Source: Diphasiastrum complanatum (taxonomy: Eukaryota; Streptophyta; Lycopodiopsida; Lycopodiales; Lycopodiaceae). From it: a stretch of 64,000 nucleotides of DNA. Positions within the stretch are counted from its first letter, which is position 1, and each line of letters begins with the position of its first letter. The stretch lies in NCBI GenBank assembly GCA_029204225.1, contig CM055096.1, forward strand, positions 63,641,240-63,705,239, read 5' to 3'. Shown one piece after another: positions 62,607 to 64,000 of this stretch. The notes under the pieces are model-generated. The model ran no database searches, had not been told where the DNA came from, and was given only the letters and a program-made list of their open reading frames with translations. The position numbers were made by a program, and so were the translations under genes.

Positions 62607-62705
62607 ATGGGGAGCAGAATGAAGGAAGATGAGAAGTGTGAGAAGATTATACGAGGCCTTTCCAAACGGGAGGAAAACAGGAAATGTATCAACTGTGGCG
62701 CCTTG
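62607..62705 (+). CDS. AGD14: ARF GTPase-activating protein AGD14-like, first coding exon
   Basis: ATG at 62607 opens 33 codons, MGSRMKEDEKCEKIIRGL then SKREENRKCINCGAL, closed by a donor (TTG|GTATGG). This is the start of AGD14-type ARF-GAPs of plants: the KEDE..EKIIRGL helix and the first Cys pair (C27, C30) of the C4 zinc finger that forms the ARF-GAP fold. These enzymes stimulate GTP hydrolysis on ARF GTPases in vesicle traffic. The exon ends in phase 0 after the residue where exon 2 (GP..) starts in the family. No stop or frameshift is seen. Exon 2 is not found in the remaining 1.3 kb, which is intron plus an R repeat. The matching exons 2 onward at 28.1-25.4 kb lie on the other strand. 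Either the gene continues beyond 64000 or it was split by rearrangement. Confidence 0.88.
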
Positions 62706-62954
62706 GTATGGCAGTTCAATATTTTTACTTGTCGCTTTTCAATTTGAGTGAAGTTTATATGGGTTCATTTTATTTTTAGCTTTGTTACAGTAGCGATAAG
62801 CTATTGTGAGATTTGTTAAAAGCTGAGATGTCACTCGTAGGTGAGTTTAAGCATAAATTTCTTTACCTTGTTAATTCTTTTGAAATGCAACCTTTATTTC
62901 ATTCTTATTGTAACAATTCGAATGCCTTAACCCAAAGCTTCTCGTGATGTATAG

Positions 62955-64000
62955 ATCACCTTGTTTACTTTGCAGCATAATTTCACAGACACTAGTACAG
63001 ACACATCCGCATTTATGGGTATCCATATGGTATTTGTATGCAAAATCCGTACGCATTTGTATGTATATGGGTGATGTTTCTTAAAGGGATGATATATCTA
63101 CTGCCCAGTATAAAACCTAACCACTTGGATGTTAACCACGCGGTGAAAACTGTCACATGGAAGATTTTCACTGGTTTGCAGTGCAAACACGGCACAATCT
63201 GGAAAAATTCAATGTGTCCGGCCTAAACCCCTTCATCCCAATGTATGTCCGTACCTGGACCATATATGAGCTAACCGAGATGCACTGGTAAAACTGTTGC
63301 CTTTAAAAAGCTTGCTACCTTCCTTTATATAAACCAAGAGAGCTAATAGAGAATAGGTGAAGCATTACAACAACAACACCACCTATTAGTTCAAATTTTG
63401 AACTAGACTGAGCTAATTTGGAAAAAGTAGAACCTATTCGACTGGAAATACTAATAGGTGACTATTGTATGTACCTATGCCATGATTCTCAGGTAATGTT
63501 CGTAACCTTGAAATGTTTGAGTTTGTCTACGCATTTGCATGTTTAACATAAGGTCAAAAGTTTGCTAAAGTGACACTCTCAATTCTGCCTTGCAATATGA
63601 TGGATATTTTCGGGTACTTTTAGGAGAAAAAATCTCTAAGAAGTGCCTCTGACCTTAAAGTTTACAACATAACACAGTATTTCGGTATAGGCAAATTTTT
63701 ATAGATACTGCAATTGTTTATCATAATTCACACACGTCTTCCTTCCAGAAATGCTGAAGTTTGCGACGAGTGTGCAATTGTTTTTGCTGGTAATTACGAT
63801 TTTTGCCAAACTGCATTTACGGCTACCTGGGCTGTTTACCAGCCAGCACGTTGTACTAATAAAATTGTTAGCCTTCTAAGAACCTAGAAAACTGAAAATG
63901 AATAGCTGAATCGCTGTTTATGAGCTCATATACTTAAATCAACACTGCTTATAAGCTCAAATCTTCACTAAAACGAGCTAACCTGCAAATATTACACAGC
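62955..64000 (+). repeat. R-family repeat, copy 3
   Basis: Begins about 250 bp after the AGD14-like donor with CTTTGCAGCATAATTTCAC (62970). It matches copy 2 in reverse orientation and copy 1 from about 63115 on (AACCACTTGGATGTTAACCA). It runs to the edge of the window. Confidence 0.65.

Overview
The window is a piece of a large, repeat-rich land-plant nuclear genome. Three things show this. The sequence is AT-rich and mostly built of nested, decayed Ty1/copia and Ty3/gypsy LTR retrotransposons with plant-type primer-binding sites. It carries long GA/CT microsatellites and hAT debris. The only recognisable host gene is an ARF-GAP of the plant AGD14 family with plant-like introns. I cannot name the species.

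Layout. 1-12.3 kb: a small coiled-coil/SAP-like element gene (1.2-1.7 kb, minus), a copia inserted into an older copia reverse transcriptase (2.6-4.8 kb, with a 5-bp target duplication), an R-family repeat, a decayed minus-strand copia (7.7-10.1 kb) and two LTR remnants. 12.3-22 kb: mostly non-coding, with a perfect 56-bp hairpin at 15.5 kb, a 141-bp GA run, and an inverted pair of elements (17.8-18.7 and 19.1-20.0 kb) each holding another copy of the coiled-coil/SAP-like gene behind a long CT run. 22-25.4 kb: an LTR, interrupted by a chromovirus tail, that abuts the AGD14-like gene. 25.4-28.1 kb (minus): AGD14-like exons with many disabling changes. 28.7-30.1 kb: second R repeat. 31.5-37.1 kb: a decayed copia and an unclassified transposase-like gene whose 3' end carries 82-90 bp tandem repeats. 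40-41 kb: hAT transposase fragments. 41.3-57.6 kb: a nest of elements. A plus-strand copia LTR is split by a minus-strand copia, whose 3' LTR is split by an 11.3-kb gypsy, which itself holds a small copia. 57.6-61.4 kb: more LTR and gypsy remnants. 61.4-62.7 kb (plus): the 5' leader and intact first coding exon of an AGD14-like gene. 62.96 kb to the end: third R repeat, in the intron after that exon.

Most notable: (1) AGD14 exon 1 (plus, 62.6 kb) and AGD14 exons 2 onward (minus, 28.1-25.4 kb) lie in opposite orientation, each next to an R repeat, and the two R copies are inverted. An R-by-R inversion could have cut one gene in two. (2) The gypsy has an extra sense-strand frame of about 1,050 codons, ending at its polypurine tract and broken by only six stop codons. 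(3) Three copies of a roughly 173-codon coiled-coil/SAP-like gene family occur in elements I cannot classify.
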